64,000 nucleotides of DNA from positions 434,001 to 498,000 of the forward strand of contig OZ241897.1 in the NCBI GenBank assembly GCA_965203535.1, written 5' to 3'. Below the pieces are notes generated by a model, which saw nothing but the letters and a program-made list of their open reading frames with translations, had not been told where the DNA came from and ran no database searches. The stretch comes from JAJDTT01 sp022827025. Lineage in GTDB: Bacteria; Acidobacteriota; UBA6911; RPQK01; JAJDTT01. A program made the position numbers and the translations under genes. This document shows, in pieces, positions 50,390 through 58,715 of the stretch (positions are counted from its first letter, which is position 1; the number at the start of each line of letters is the position of its first letter).

Positions 50390-52168
50390 ATGCTCCGTTC
50401 CCGCCTGCTGTGGAAACTCTATCTGGGCTATTTCGTCCTGATCGTGTTGACCGCATCCATCCTGGGCAGTCTGGTCTCCTGGCGGATCAAGGAAGACTCG
50501 CTGGAGGAGATCCAGTCTTCACTTCGGACTCACGCCCTCTTTCTCCAGGATTTTGCCGGGCACCGTCCCGCTGACGAATCGGCAACGGAACTCAAGGGTC
50601 GGCTCCGTACGCTGGGCCGGGAAATGGGAGCCCGCCTCACGGTCATCGGCGCCGACGGCGCCGTCCTGGCGGACTCGCACCAGGACCCGGCCGAGATGGA
50701 AAACCAGTTGAACCGGCCGGAGATCCTGCGGGCTCGATCCCACGGTTTGGATACCCGGTCCAGATTGAGCGAACTCCGAGGCGTCCCCGCAATCTCCCTG
50801 GCCTTGCCCGTTGATAAGAAGTCCGGCATTTTCGGCTACGTTCGCGTCTCCATGCCGCTGTCGGCGATCGATGCGCGGCTGCAGAGATCGGGGAAGGCCG
50901 TCCTGGGCGGCACGATCACCGTCGCCGCCGTAGCCTTGATCCTGGGTTTGCTGGTGGCTCGGCGCCTGCTCAAGCCCTTGGTCTCCATGACCCGCATCGC
51001 CGAATCCATGGCCGGAGGCGACTACGGCCAGCGCCTGTCCATTGCGCGATCGGACGAGATCGGAGAGTTGGGTGATGCACTCAACCGGATGGCGCGCAGC
51101 AGCCAACGACGCATGGAGACGTTTCAAACCGATCACCGGCAACTCCTGGCCATTCTCGGCGGCATGGCGGAGGGAGTGGTGGCCGTTGACGAGAACGAAC
51201 GCGTCCTGCATATGAACGAGGCCGCCGGCCGGATCCTGGGAGCCGATGCCTCGACCAGTCTCGGCAAGCCGGTGTGGGAAACGACGAGGATCCCGCAAAT
51301 CTCGGAGACCATTTCCAGCGCCCTCCGGGAAGGGACGGGTGTGAACACCAGCCTGGAAATCAGGTCGTCTCCCCGAGACCGGTCCATCGAGTTGAAAGCC
51401 ACGCCTCTCCGAAACGGCGAACAGGCCCCGGTGGGAGCCGTGGTGGTGATGCACGATGTCTCGGAACGGCTGCAGGTCGAGACCATGAGACAGGATTTCG
51501 TGGCCAACGTCTCCCACGAACTCAAGACGCCCGTCGCCGCCATCCAGGCTCTCGTGGAGACGATCCTGGACGACCCCGAGATGTCCGGCCAGACCCGGGA
51601 GCGGTTTCTTCGGAAGACCCGGAACCAGTCCCTCCGCCTCTCCTCCATCGTGTCCGACCTGCTGACCCTGTCCCGAATGGAATCGGAAGAGGGAGTCACC
51701 CGCGAAACCGTCGACCTGCGGGACACCGTCGCCGTGCCGGCGGAGGAAGCCATCCCGACCGCGGAAGTCAAGAGAATCCGGCTCCGTATTCGGGTCCCGG
51801 ACCGTCCCATGTGGACCACCGGAGACATGGAGGGACTCTGTCTGGTCACGTCGAACCTGGTGGGAAACGCCCTCAAGTACACGCCCGAGAAGGGCGAGGT
51901 GACGGTCAGCCTGAGCCAGGAGGGAGACCAGGCGCTGTTGGAGGTGGAGGACAGCGGAATCGGCATCGAGGCCCGGCACCTGGACCGCATCTTCGAACGC
52001 TTCTACCGGGTCGACACGGCCCGCTCCCGGGAACTGGGCGGCACCGGATTGGGCCTCTCCATCGTCAAGAGAGTAGTGCTGGCCCACAACGGCAGCGTCT
52101 CGGTGGAGAGCATTCCCGGCCGGGGAAGCACCTTTCGAGTCGTGCTTCCGGTTCCCGGGAATTCCTAG
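50390..52168 (+). CDS. PhoR-type sensor histidine kinase
   Basis: A 592-residue kinase whose ATG directly follows the regulator's stop codon. Two membrane segments (YLGYFVLIVLTASILGSLVSW; GGTITVAAVALILGLLV) flank a ~145-residue extracytoplasmic domain, unlike E. coli PhoR, whose sensor domain is very short. A HAMP region (RRLLKPLVSMTRIAESMAGGDY) and a PAS domain follow. The phosphorylated histidine is His376 in NVSHELKTP. ATP-binding motifs are NLVGNALKYTPEKGE, VEDSGIGIE, FERFYRVD, and GGTGLGLSIVK. The TAG stop (52166-52168) lies inside the left inverted repeat of the adjacent 248-bp element. Confidence 0.93.
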   Translation: MLRSRLLWKLYLGYFVLIVLTASILGSLVSWRIKEDSLEEIQSSLRTHALFLQDFAGHRPADESATELKGRLRTLGREMGARLTVIGADGAVLADSHQDPAEMENQLNRPEILRARSHGLDTRSRLSELRGVPAISLALPVDKKSGIFGYVRVSMPLSAIDARLQRSGKAVLGGTITVAAVALILGLLVARRLLKPLVSMTRIAESMAGGDYGQRLSIARSDEIGELGDALNRMARSSQRRMETFQTDHRQLLAILGGMAEGVVAVDENERVLHMNEAAGRILGADASTSLGKPVWETTRIPQISETISSALREGTGVNTSLEIRSSPRDRSIELKATPLRNGEQAPVGAVVVMHDVSERLQVETMRQDFVANVSHELKTPVAAIQALVETILDDPEMSGQTRERFLRKTRNQSLRLSSIVSDLLTLSRMESEEGVTRETVDLRDTVAVPAEEAIPTAEVKRIRLRIRVPDRPMWTTGDMEGLCLVTSNLVGNALKYTPEKGEVTVSLSQEGDQALLEVEDSGIGIEARHLDRIFERFYRVDTARSRELGGTGLGLSIVKRVVLAHNGSVSVESIPGRGSTFRVVLPVPGNS

Positions 52169-52412
52169 CCCGCATTTCTCATCAGGTCGCTATGCGTATG
52201 ATGAAAAACAATCTGGTTTTGAACATTTCCGCGGATTTTTCCAAGGATTTTCCGGGACAGACTCCGCTGGGCGCGCGCTCGCTGGTCTTTTCGCCCTCAG
52301 CGCGCACATGCTCCCTCAAACGTAGTCACCACTACGCTCTCGGTCGCGAGCACGCGCTGAGGGCGAAAATCCTGCGCGATCGTCACGCCCCCTGATGAAA
52401 AATGCGGGCTAG
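52165..52412. mobile_element. 248-bp MITE-like element with 22-bp terminal inverted repeats and nested palindromes
   Basis: The ends are inverted repeats: 52165-52186 (CTAGCCCGCATTTCTCATCAGG) matches the complement of 52391-52412 with one mismatch. Inside, TTTTCGCCCTCAGCGCG (52288-52304) is a perfect inverted repeat of 52353-52369. At the centre CGTAGT-CACC-ACTACG (52321-52336) forms a small hairpin. No open reading frame for a transposase is present, so it would be non-autonomous. CTAG at each end is the preferred insertion target, with TA duplication, of IS630/Tc1-type transposases; this link is an inference. It fills the whole gap between two convergent genes, and the CTAG at each end carries the stop codon of the neighbouring gene. 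A bidirectional terminator role is also possible. Confidence 0.7.
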
Positions 52413-54070
52413 TCCCTTTTCGGTCGCCTGAGGGGGTCGACGGCGACCATGCCTGCGCTGCGAAATCCGAAGACCTTGGCGTTGAAGAGGCGAAAGTGCA
52501 GGCGCACGGTCTTCCCGGCCAGATCCTCGATTCCCGCGCCGTCCTTCCAGACCAGCGGAACCCAGATGCGGTTCCCCGAAATGGGTTGGGCCCGGTAGAC
52601 CTTCCGGTCCGGATCCCCTTCCACCATCAACTCGACGGCTACCGATCCGGAATCACCGTGCGTGCGGAGGTTGACCTCCACCGGCTTTCCCTGGAAGCGG
52701 AACCGCTGGGTCGTGAACTGGCCCTCCTGCGCGGCCTCGATCCCGGCCAGGCGGCCATCCTCCCAGGCGGCCCAGCCGATTCCCCGAGGCCACTTCCGAT
52801 CCTTCTGGAAGCGGACTTTCCACCACTCGTTGTGGGACCAACTGCTGCCGACGATGGGAACCGCGATCCGCCCGTCGGGCAGTTGCACCAGGGAGGAGAC
52901 GGCGTACATGGAGCCGCCCGCCCAACTCCCCGGCTTGCCCAATTCCACGATGGATTCCCGGCTCATCCAATTCCAGACGATGCCGTCGAGGCTTGTGGCC
53001 ATCCGCAGGTCGACCAGACTCGTGTCCCGGTGGTAGACGGAGGCCAGCATGAGGTGGGTGTTCTCCGTCCCCGGGTAGTGGAGGTAGGTGTTGTTGTAGA
53101 AGTCGTCGGAGGGAGACTCTTCGGGTCCGGGGGTCAGGACCAGGTTGGGATGGGGCCACCGGCGGAAATCCGAGGTCTCGGCCCGGGCGATGCTGCGGCG
53201 GCGAGGGTAGTTCTGCCGCATCAGCATCACGTACTTTTTCAATTTGCCGTCGAAATAGATGCTGGGAACGCCGTCGTTGTTGAAATACGTGTTCCAGAGC
53301 GGTTCGGGAAGGCGTTTCCAGTGGATCCCGTCGGGGGAGACGGCCGCTCCCAGGATGCCGCTCATGCTCTTGGCATTCGGCTGAAACAACCGGATATTGG
53401 TGAGGCTGGTGGTCTTGTACCGCTCCTCGGGAGGCGCGTTGGGATCGACGAAGATGTGACCGTTGATTCCGGCAAGGCCGTTGAGGGCGATCAGGTTGTT
53501 GTCCCGGCTTCCCTCGAACTCCACCATGCCCATGGAGACCCGTTTCCAGTTCAGGCCGTCCTCAGACTCCGCATAGCACACCCCCGAGCCTCCGCTGTCC
53601 GACCCCAGTTTCAGGCGGCCGTCAGGGGCGATCACTGCGCGGTCCCGTACGGTCCAGCCGCAGCCATACCAGAGACGATAGCGGCCGTCCTCGTGGATCA
53701 CGGCCTTGGGCCCGATGCCGCTTCTTTCCCAAGGCTTCTCCGGTTTGAGCCAGGGACCCACGGGCCGGCCCTTTTCGACTCTGATCTTCACGCCGCTGGC
53801 GACCCGTATTCTCCGGGAGGCACTGGGTCCGTCCGAGACGTACATGGTGGCCTTGTAGTAGTCGCGCACTTTGTCGATCAGCTGCCGGTCGTGTTCGGTC
53901 ACGTGGGTCAGATCGACGGGAAAGATGGCGTTTCCCGGATCCACCTTGGTCCAGTCGGTGAAGATATGAGTCACCACCGGGGAGGCGTCGTTCTGGGACA
54001 GGGAAATTCCCCACGAGAGACTGCAGACCATCCCCACCAGAATCGAATTGAAGCGGCGTTTCGTGTTCAT
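52409..54070 (-). CDS. Exported beta-propeller glycosidase-like protein, paralog A
   Basis: A 553-residue protein with a signal peptide (MNTKRRFNSILVGMVCSLSW to about SLSQ). The body has repeated strand motifs such as CYAESEDGLNWKRVSMGMVEF, EGSRDNNL, AAVSPDGIHWKRL, and ATSLDGIVWNW, like five-bladed beta-propeller glycosidases (GH43/GH32-like fold). VEFEGSRDNN and DPNAPPEERYK match FEFNGSRDNN and ENPRAPEDQRYK in the next gene, so the two are paralogs. The start at 54070 is chosen by the signal peptide. Its TAG stop (52409-52411) is inside the right end of the 248-bp element. Catalytic residues cannot be named; substrate unknown. Confidence 0.7.
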   Translation of the reverse strand: MNTKRRFNSILVGMVCSLSWGISLSQNDASPVVTHIFTDWTKVDPGNAIFPVDLTHVTEHDRQLIDKVRDYYKATMYVSDGPSASRRIRVASGVKIRVEKGRPVGPWLKPEKPWERSGIGPKAVIHEDGRYRLWYGCGWTVRDRAVIAPDGRLKLGSDSGGSGVCYAESEDGLNWKRVSMGMVEFEGSRDNNLIALNGLAGINGHIFVDPNAPPEERYKTTSLTNIRLFQPNAKSMSGILGAAVSPDGIHWKRLPEPLWNTYFNNDGVPSIYFDGKLKKYVMLMRQNYPRRRSIARAETSDFRRWPHPNLVLTPGPEESPSDDFYNNTYLHYPGTENTHLMLASVYHRDTSLVDLRMATSLDGIVWNWMSRESIVELGKPGSWAGGSMYAVSSLVQLPDGRIAVPIVGSSWSHNEWWKVRFQKDRKWPRGIGWAAWEDGRLAGIEAAQEGQFTTQRFRFQGKPVEVNLRTHGDSGSVAVELMVEGDPDRKVYRAQPISGNRIWVPLVWKDGAGIEDLAGKTVRLHFRLFNAKVFGFRSAGMVAVDPLRRPKRD

Positions 54071-54162
54071 TTGAACAGTGTTCCTCGGTAGTTGAGACAG
54101 CGCCAATTGAGAATCCGTCCTGGCAGGGCACTCGACTTCAGCCCGGCCAGCGGATGCAGATT

Positions 54163-55662
54163 CTATCGAAACTTCAAGGAAAAGAGATCCGCGTCCTGCA
54201 TCACGAAGCGCAGTCTCACCGGGTCTCCCTGGATCCTCCGCATCAGTTGTTCGGAGGTCTTCCGGGAACGGCTCCGGTCCCACCGGACCTCGTGCTCGAT
54301 CTCATCTCCCCACACGATGGGCGATTCCTCCAGGGCGAAACCCGGCATCGGATTGCCGTAAACGTCCTGGATCTCGATCTGAATGCCTCCGGCGGCGGAG
54401 GTCGCGAAATTCAGGATCAGGGAGTCGCCTTCGAAGATCAGCGGTTTGGTCAAAAATTCACCACCTGCCGCCCCAGCATTCACGGAGGCGAAGCCGTCGG
54501 TCCGCATCACGAACCGCTCCAGGTGGACGCTGGGAAAAGTGTAGTGCCGCTGCACGTAGATGGAGAGTTCGTCCGGTCCGGTCGGGACCAGGCCGGTCGC
54601 CGGCGTGTTGGCGCGATGAATCCAGTTGCGGACGTGGCGGCCGGGCCGGATGAAGCCTTCCATGAAGGTGCGCTCCCAGTGCTGGCCATCCCGGCTGCTG
54701 AGGAGGACCACGTCCGAAGCTCCCGCATACCGCTGGGACCGGTAGGGCGCCAGAGTGCGCCAGGGGACCATCCGCCGGGGAAATGCCAGAAAGATGTGGG
54801 GAGCTCGAAAATATGGATTCGCGGCATTCGTATAGAAGTGCTCGGGCGGCGCGCCTCCCACGTCGATGAACTCGGGTGGGCTCCAGCGAATGAAATCAGG
54901 CGACGTGGACCGGACGACTTCCCGAACTCGTTGTCCCCGGAGGCCCCGGAGATAGGCGACGTATTCCTCCCGTTTTGCATCCCAGAAGGCCAGATCCCCA
55001 CCCCAGTCCACAGCCTGCGTGATGAGGGGTTCGTCCTGAATGAGGCGCCAGTGGATCCCGTCGGCGGACACGACTCCCATGACGTGTTTCAGACCCGGGG
55101 TATGGTAGTTGGCCAGAGCCTTGTAACGTTGATCTTCGGGCGCCCGGGGATTCTCGTCCTTGAAGGCCATGAAGCAATGGGAGGGGTCTCCGTGTGCCCC
55201 GGTCCAGACGATGTTGTTGTCTCTGGATCCATTGAACTCGAACAGCCCCAGGGAGGGGCGGGTCCAGTGGATTCCGTCCCGGCTCTCGGCGTAGCAGGTC
55301 CACGCGGGATGGTCCGGAGTGACCGTCTCCCCCGGCTCCAGCATTGAGAAGACGGTCAGACCCTTGGCGGCATGAGTGCTCCCCCGGTAGTACATGCGAT
55401 ACCGGTCCCCATCCTTGAAGACCGAGATGTAGTCGCTCGTGCCCCCTTCCCATGGACGGTCGAACGAGAGGACCCTGCCGGCCGAACGGGGGGGATGAAG
55501 CTTCAACTCCACGCCCCGCATCGATTCGATCAGGGTGTCGTCGACGAACAGCTCCAAGCGAGAGCCCAGCTCCAGCGGATTCGCCTGCCGGTCGTCTCGA
55601 GCCGGAGTGAAGTGAGTCCCAAGGATAACCAGCAGGAAGACAACAACGGCGCTTCGTCTCAT
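54163..55662 (-). CDS. Exported beta-propeller glycosidase-like protein, paralog B
   Basis: A 499-residue protein with a signal peptide (MRRSAVVVFLLVILGTHFTPA). Propeller-like repeats include CYAESRDGIHWTRPSLG, FEFNGSRDNNIVW, VVSADGIHWRLIQD, and LLSSRDGQHWERTF. The C-terminal part (SLILNFATSAAGGIQIEIQDVYG) is a beta-sandwich tail that looks like a carbohydrate-binding or Concanavalin-like domain. The related gene downstream (52409-54070) is 92 bp away, and the two are probably co-transcribed. Likely extracellular glycan binding or cleavage; the substrate is not known. Confidence 0.7.
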   Translation of the reverse strand: MRRSAVVVFLLVILGTHFTPARDDRQANPLELGSRLELFVDDTLIESMRGVELKLHPPRSAGRVLSFDRPWEGGTSDYISVFKDGDRYRMYYRGSTHAAKGLTVFSMLEPGETVTPDHPAWTCYAESRDGIHWTRPSLGLFEFNGSRDNNIVWTGAHGDPSHCFMAFKDENPRAPEDQRYKALANYHTPGLKHVMGVVSADGIHWRLIQDEPLITQAVDWGGDLAFWDAKREEYVAYLRGLRGQRVREVVRSTSPDFIRWSPPEFIDVGGAPPEHFYTNAANPYFRAPHIFLAFPRRMVPWRTLAPYRSQRYAGASDVVLLSSRDGQHWERTFMEGFIRPGRHVRNWIHRANTPATGLVPTGPDELSIYVQRHYTFPSVHLERFVMRTDGFASVNAGAAGGEFLTKPLIFEGDSLILNFATSAAGGIQIEIQDVYGNPMPGFALEESPIVWGDEIEHEVRWDRSRSRKTSEQLMRRIQGDPVRLRFVMQDADLFSLKFR

Positions 55663-55753
55663 CGTTTCATACTACACGGAGGTAGAAGCGCCGACACGAA
55701 AAGCGGGTGCATCCCACCCTGTAGCGCATGACCGGTTTTTCCATGGAAAGAGA

Positions 55754-55829
55754 TGGTAGCCCCAACGGGAGTCGAACCCGTGTTACCGCCTTGAGAGGGC
55801 GGCGTCCTAGGCCACTAGACGATGGGGCC
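55754..55829 (-). tRNA. tRNA-Glu (anticodon CTC)
   Basis: On the minus strand the gene reads 5'-GGCCCCA...TGGGGCTACCA-3'. The acceptor stem is seven pairs with a G1-U72 wobble; discriminator A73 and an encoded CCA follow (55754-55756). The D-arm TCTAGTGGCCTAGGA matches bacterial tRNA-Glu. The anticodon loop CTCTCAA between CCGCC and GGCGG gives CTC at positions 34-36. The T-arm is ACGGG-TTCGACT-CCCGT. The whole gene is 76 nt. It lies between the propeller paralog B gene and the defence-like operon. Confidence 0.95.
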
Positions 55830-55928
55830 ACCTGACGATCAAGAATTTTCTATCCAAACCGGGCGGAGTTGTCAATCCCGGAGACGGCTCCCGGACCGGT
55901 CGGAAAGTAGCGACGCGCCGCTCTCGTG

Positions 55929-57539
55929 TCAGGCCCTCAAGCTCTCGACCAGACGCGCCTCGATCTTGGGATCGATGATCGCCGTTTCCGCCAGCAGCTT
56001 GAGGAAACGGCCCTTGTCCACTGCCGTTTTGACGGCCTTGGGTTCGCCCGGAAACACGATCTCCATCCCGCCTCGCCCGACCTCCAGACGATAACCTCCC
56101 TGCCCCAATCTCAGCCGGGTTTCAATACAGTCCCATCCTTGAGACCGCGCCAACTCCAGGGCAGCCGAGTGCTGTCGAGCATTCCAACCCTCGAGAAACC
56201 ATTCGGCAAGCGGTTTCGGGCGTTCCGGCGCTGGTCCCAGGTCGAAGCCGCTGGCGGACATCCGGTGGCTCATGGCAGCCATGCGGTGGGAAACGGCCCG
56301 GGAGGCTTCCGGTCCACCCCGCAGGGAAAGGGGCAACGACAGCCATCCGGAACGGGCGCCGAACAGGACGGCGGCTGCCAGCCAGTCTTCATCCCTCAGT
56401 TCGGGCGCCTGGAACTCCAGCAGCTCGGCACAGGTGCGTCGAAGGAACAGCAGCGACATCGCCCGAGGCAGCGGGGTCGAGTACTTCTTCCACAGGTCCG
56501 ACACTCGGAACCGTCCCAATCCGGTCAGGGACTCGAGGTCGTCCCGGAGACTCCGGACGCGCTCCCGCAACGGGGATGACACGCGCGTCGAGGCGGCGCC
56601 GAGGTAATCGGGCAATACACCGGCCGCGTCGTCGCGGTCACCGGAACCCACCTCTTGGACAAGTTGACCGGCGGCGCCCCAGAACAACCGCCGCCACGCC
56701 ATCTGGCCGGCAGCATCAGGAAACGGCTCTGAAGCGGACCGCGGCTCGCCACCGGAGCGAATCCAGGCTCCGAGGCCGGCAAGAATAGTGTCCTCCAGCT
56801 CGGACACGGGTTCCCGCACGGGATCGAATGCCACTCGACAGGCAGCGACGCTCAGAGTCTCCCCCGCCGCGGGCATCCGGTTGGCGCTGCGATTGCCCAT
56901 CAGCCGGAGCATCGCCATGATGCCGCCGGCGGCCTGAGCGGGGCCCAACGGTGATTCCCGAGCGTCAGGAACTCGTTTCGGAGGCCAGGGATCCTTGGGG
57001 AGATTTGAGAAACGCGGTCTATCGGTTCTGGTGGTGAAGTCCGCCCAGGGCACGTTGGAAAAATCCCGGGCATCGGTCTCGCAGGCCTTCCGTTCATCCA
57101 CCGAGCGAAACAGGATCTTCTCGATCGACGATGCGGGAAGCGGCGCCGGCAGGAACAGTAGTTCGGCTTTGCCCAGCCGGTCCGGGAATCGACCCACCTG
57201 CAGATCTTCCGAGTCGAGAGTCACGACCCGGCCGGAGAACCCGTTCAGAGAGATCCTGACGATGCACGGTTTGAGGTGTCCCGCCTCGGAGAGGCAGTGA
57301 TCGATGGCGGCGCTGCCGGGTCTGCCGGTGAACAACGGGATCCAGCCCGGGCAGCAGTCGAGGGTGTCCCGGTAATACTTGTCGCCGAATGCGGTGGGCG
57401 GCAGCAGGAGGCCCGCGCTCAGCATGTACATCAGATTCAGGTGATTCGTGACCAGATAACCCGCCTTCGGCGCTTCTCGCGGCGTTGAGGACCGGGCCGA
57501 TCGAACCATGTCATGCAAAAGAGAACCCTGAGCCGTCAA
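55929..57539 (-). CDS. Unrecognised 536-residue protein, last gene of the DISARM-like operon
   Basis: The TTG at 57539 overlaps the helicase stop codon as TTGA, so translation is probably coupled; an ATG at 57509 is the alternative. I do not recognise the family. The first ~150 residues (GYLVTNHLNLMYMLSAGLLLPPTA, CPGWIPLFTG, PCIVRISLNGF) look like a folded catalytic-type domain; the H-x2-N-L-x2-M-L-x2-G-L run is loosely like ADP-ribosyltransferase/DarT-type openings, which is a weak inference. The middle (~280-370) is helical. The end has RLRLGQGGYRLEVGRGGMEIVF, a beta hairpin region. It carries no HxKxxxxD phospholipase-D motif, so it is not DrmC. By position it may be the effector or a loader of the system. 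Confidence 0.6.
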   Translation of the reverse strand: MTAQGSLLHDMVRSARSSTPREAPKAGYLVTNHLNLMYMLSAGLLLPPTAFGDKYYRDTLDCCPGWIPLFTGRPGSAAIDHCLSEAGHLKPCIVRISLNGFSGRVVTLDSEDLQVGRFPDRLGKAELLFLPAPLPASSIEKILFRSVDERKACETDARDFSNVPWADFTTRTDRPRFSNLPKDPWPPKRVPDARESPLGPAQAAGGIMAMLRLMGNRSANRMPAAGETLSVAACRVAFDPVREPVSELEDTILAGLGAWIRSGGEPRSASEPFPDAAGQMAWRRLFWGAAGQLVQEVGSGDRDDAAGVLPDYLGAASTRVSSPLRERVRSLRDDLESLTGLGRFRVSDLWKKYSTPLPRAMSLLFLRRTCAELLEFQAPELRDEDWLAAAVLFGARSGWLSLPLSLRGGPEASRAVSHRMAAMSHRMSASGFDLGPAPERPKPLAEWFLEGWNARQHSAALELARSQGWDCIETRLRLGQGGYRLEVGRGGMEIVFPGEPKAVKTAVDKGRFLKLLAETAIIDPKIEARLVESLRA

Positions 57540-58714
57540 TTGCCCGTCCCCCCTGTCAATACGCTTCGCCGAAGAACCTTGGGGTCTTTCGGCAGTATCG
57601 CTTCGATTCGACTATCGACCCCGGTCTGCCGGAGCAGGATCACCTGCTCCCGCGCCCGGGCCACCATGACGTAAAAGAGCTTCATGGTCGATTCGCGATC
57701 GTCAGGCCGATAGTAGTGGCGGTCGACGTCGGCCAGCACGGCAACGTCGAACTCCAGACCCTTGCAGGCCTGGCAGTTGATGACCAGGATCCCGCCTTCA
57801 TCGAACCGGACGTCGGGACGATGGTTGCCGTGGAAGGTTGCGATGGTCGGAGGATCATGGTCCAAAGCGTCCCCTCCCACGGCACGCAATCCATCGAAAT
57901 AACGCCGGCGGACATCGTTGTTCGGAGCCAGAACGCCGACCAACCTCGTGGGATCGCGATCGACCAGCCGGACAATCCGTCGGCAGATCTCCGCAAAACG
58001 CTCCGGAGGGTATTCGAAGAGCCATGCCGGAACCCCCCGTCGCTTGGGCAGAATCGGTCGGGGGCTGGCAGGGTCGTCGGTGTAGAACGCGCGCGCCAGC
58101 CTCGCCACCGGCGTGCTGTTGCGATAGTTGTACGTCAATTCGACGACGTCTTCCGTGTCGATGTCCAGTTGCGTTTCGATGTCCCTGCGACTGCTGTGGG
58201 CATCAGTGATCTGCTGATTCTGATCCGCCGCCACGAAGAACCGTTCGAAACCCAGCTTGACCAGCGACCGGTAGAAGTCGGGCGGCATGTCCTGGCCTTC
58301 GTCGATCACCAGGAACGGAGGATCTTTGACCCGGTTCGCCCGACCCACGAGATCCAGGACCGAATCCCAGTCGATGGGTTCAAAACCGCCAGGACGATCG
58401 GCGCCTTTCGTCGGCAGCAGTTGGCGGTTGACTTCCCAGAACTTCCGGCCGAACCACTTGGTCCAAGTGGTGATCGACACCGTCTCGCCGGCAAGTGCGA
58501 CGCTCCAACGATGGAGCAGATTGTTGTGGACCAGGAAAACATGAGGGTCACGATCCCGAGCATGGCGCCGGACCCGCATCAGCGCCAACACCGTTTTTCC
58601 GGTCCCAGGGCCGCCAACGATCAGGTGTTGGCCCTCCTTGGACAGGGCCCGGGCCGCTTCCTGCTCCTTGCTCAGGTCCTGGATGCCCGGAAGCTCGAAC
58701 CGGCGCGTCGCCAT
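57536..58714 (-). CDS. Compact UvrD/Rep-like superfamily 1 helicase
   Basis: A 392-residue ATPase. Motifs in order: HLIVGGPGTGKTVLALM (Walker A), FLVIDEGQDMPPDFY (Walker B, DEGQD), FFVAADQNQQI (motif III), ELTYNYRNSTPVARLARAFY (motif IV region), INCQACKGLEFDVAVLADVDRHYY (motif V), and FYVMVARAREQVILL (motif VI). This is the SF1A order, but the protein is about half the length of UvrD, so the 1B and 2B subdomains are mostly missing. No nuclease domain was seen. It starts one base after the drmB stop codon and overlaps the next gene. Its likely work is nucleotide-driven remodelling of DNA or a partner protein in the DISARM-like system. Confidence 0.85.
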   Translation of the reverse strand: MATRRFELPGIQDLSKEQEAARALSKEGQHLIVGGPGTGKTVLALMRVRRHARDRDPHVFLVHNNLLHRWSVALAGETVSITTWTKWFGRKFWEVNRQLLPTKGADRPGGFEPIDWDSVLDLVGRANRVKDPPFLVIDEGQDMPPDFYRSLVKLGFERFFVAADQNQQITDAHSSRRDIETQLDIDTEDVVELTYNYRNSTPVARLARAFYTDDPASPRPILPKRRGVPAWLFEYPPERFAEICRRIVRLVDRDPTRLVGVLAPNNDVRRRYFDGLRAVGGDALDHDPPTIATFHGNHRPDVRFDEGGILVINCQACKGLEFDVAVLADVDRHYYRPDDRESTMKLFYVMVARAREQVILLRQTGVDSRIEAILPKDPKVLRRSVLTGGTGN

Positions 58715-58715
58715 G

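Noticed and set aside
55754..55829. tRNA-Glu as the attachment site of a defence island
   Set aside because: Integrases normally use the tRNA 3' end; here the defence operon lies on the 5' side and no integrase or direct repeat of the 3' end was seen.
55929..57539. The 536-residue protein as DrmC
   Set aside because: No HxKxxxxD phospholipase-D motif is present, and the length and composition differ.
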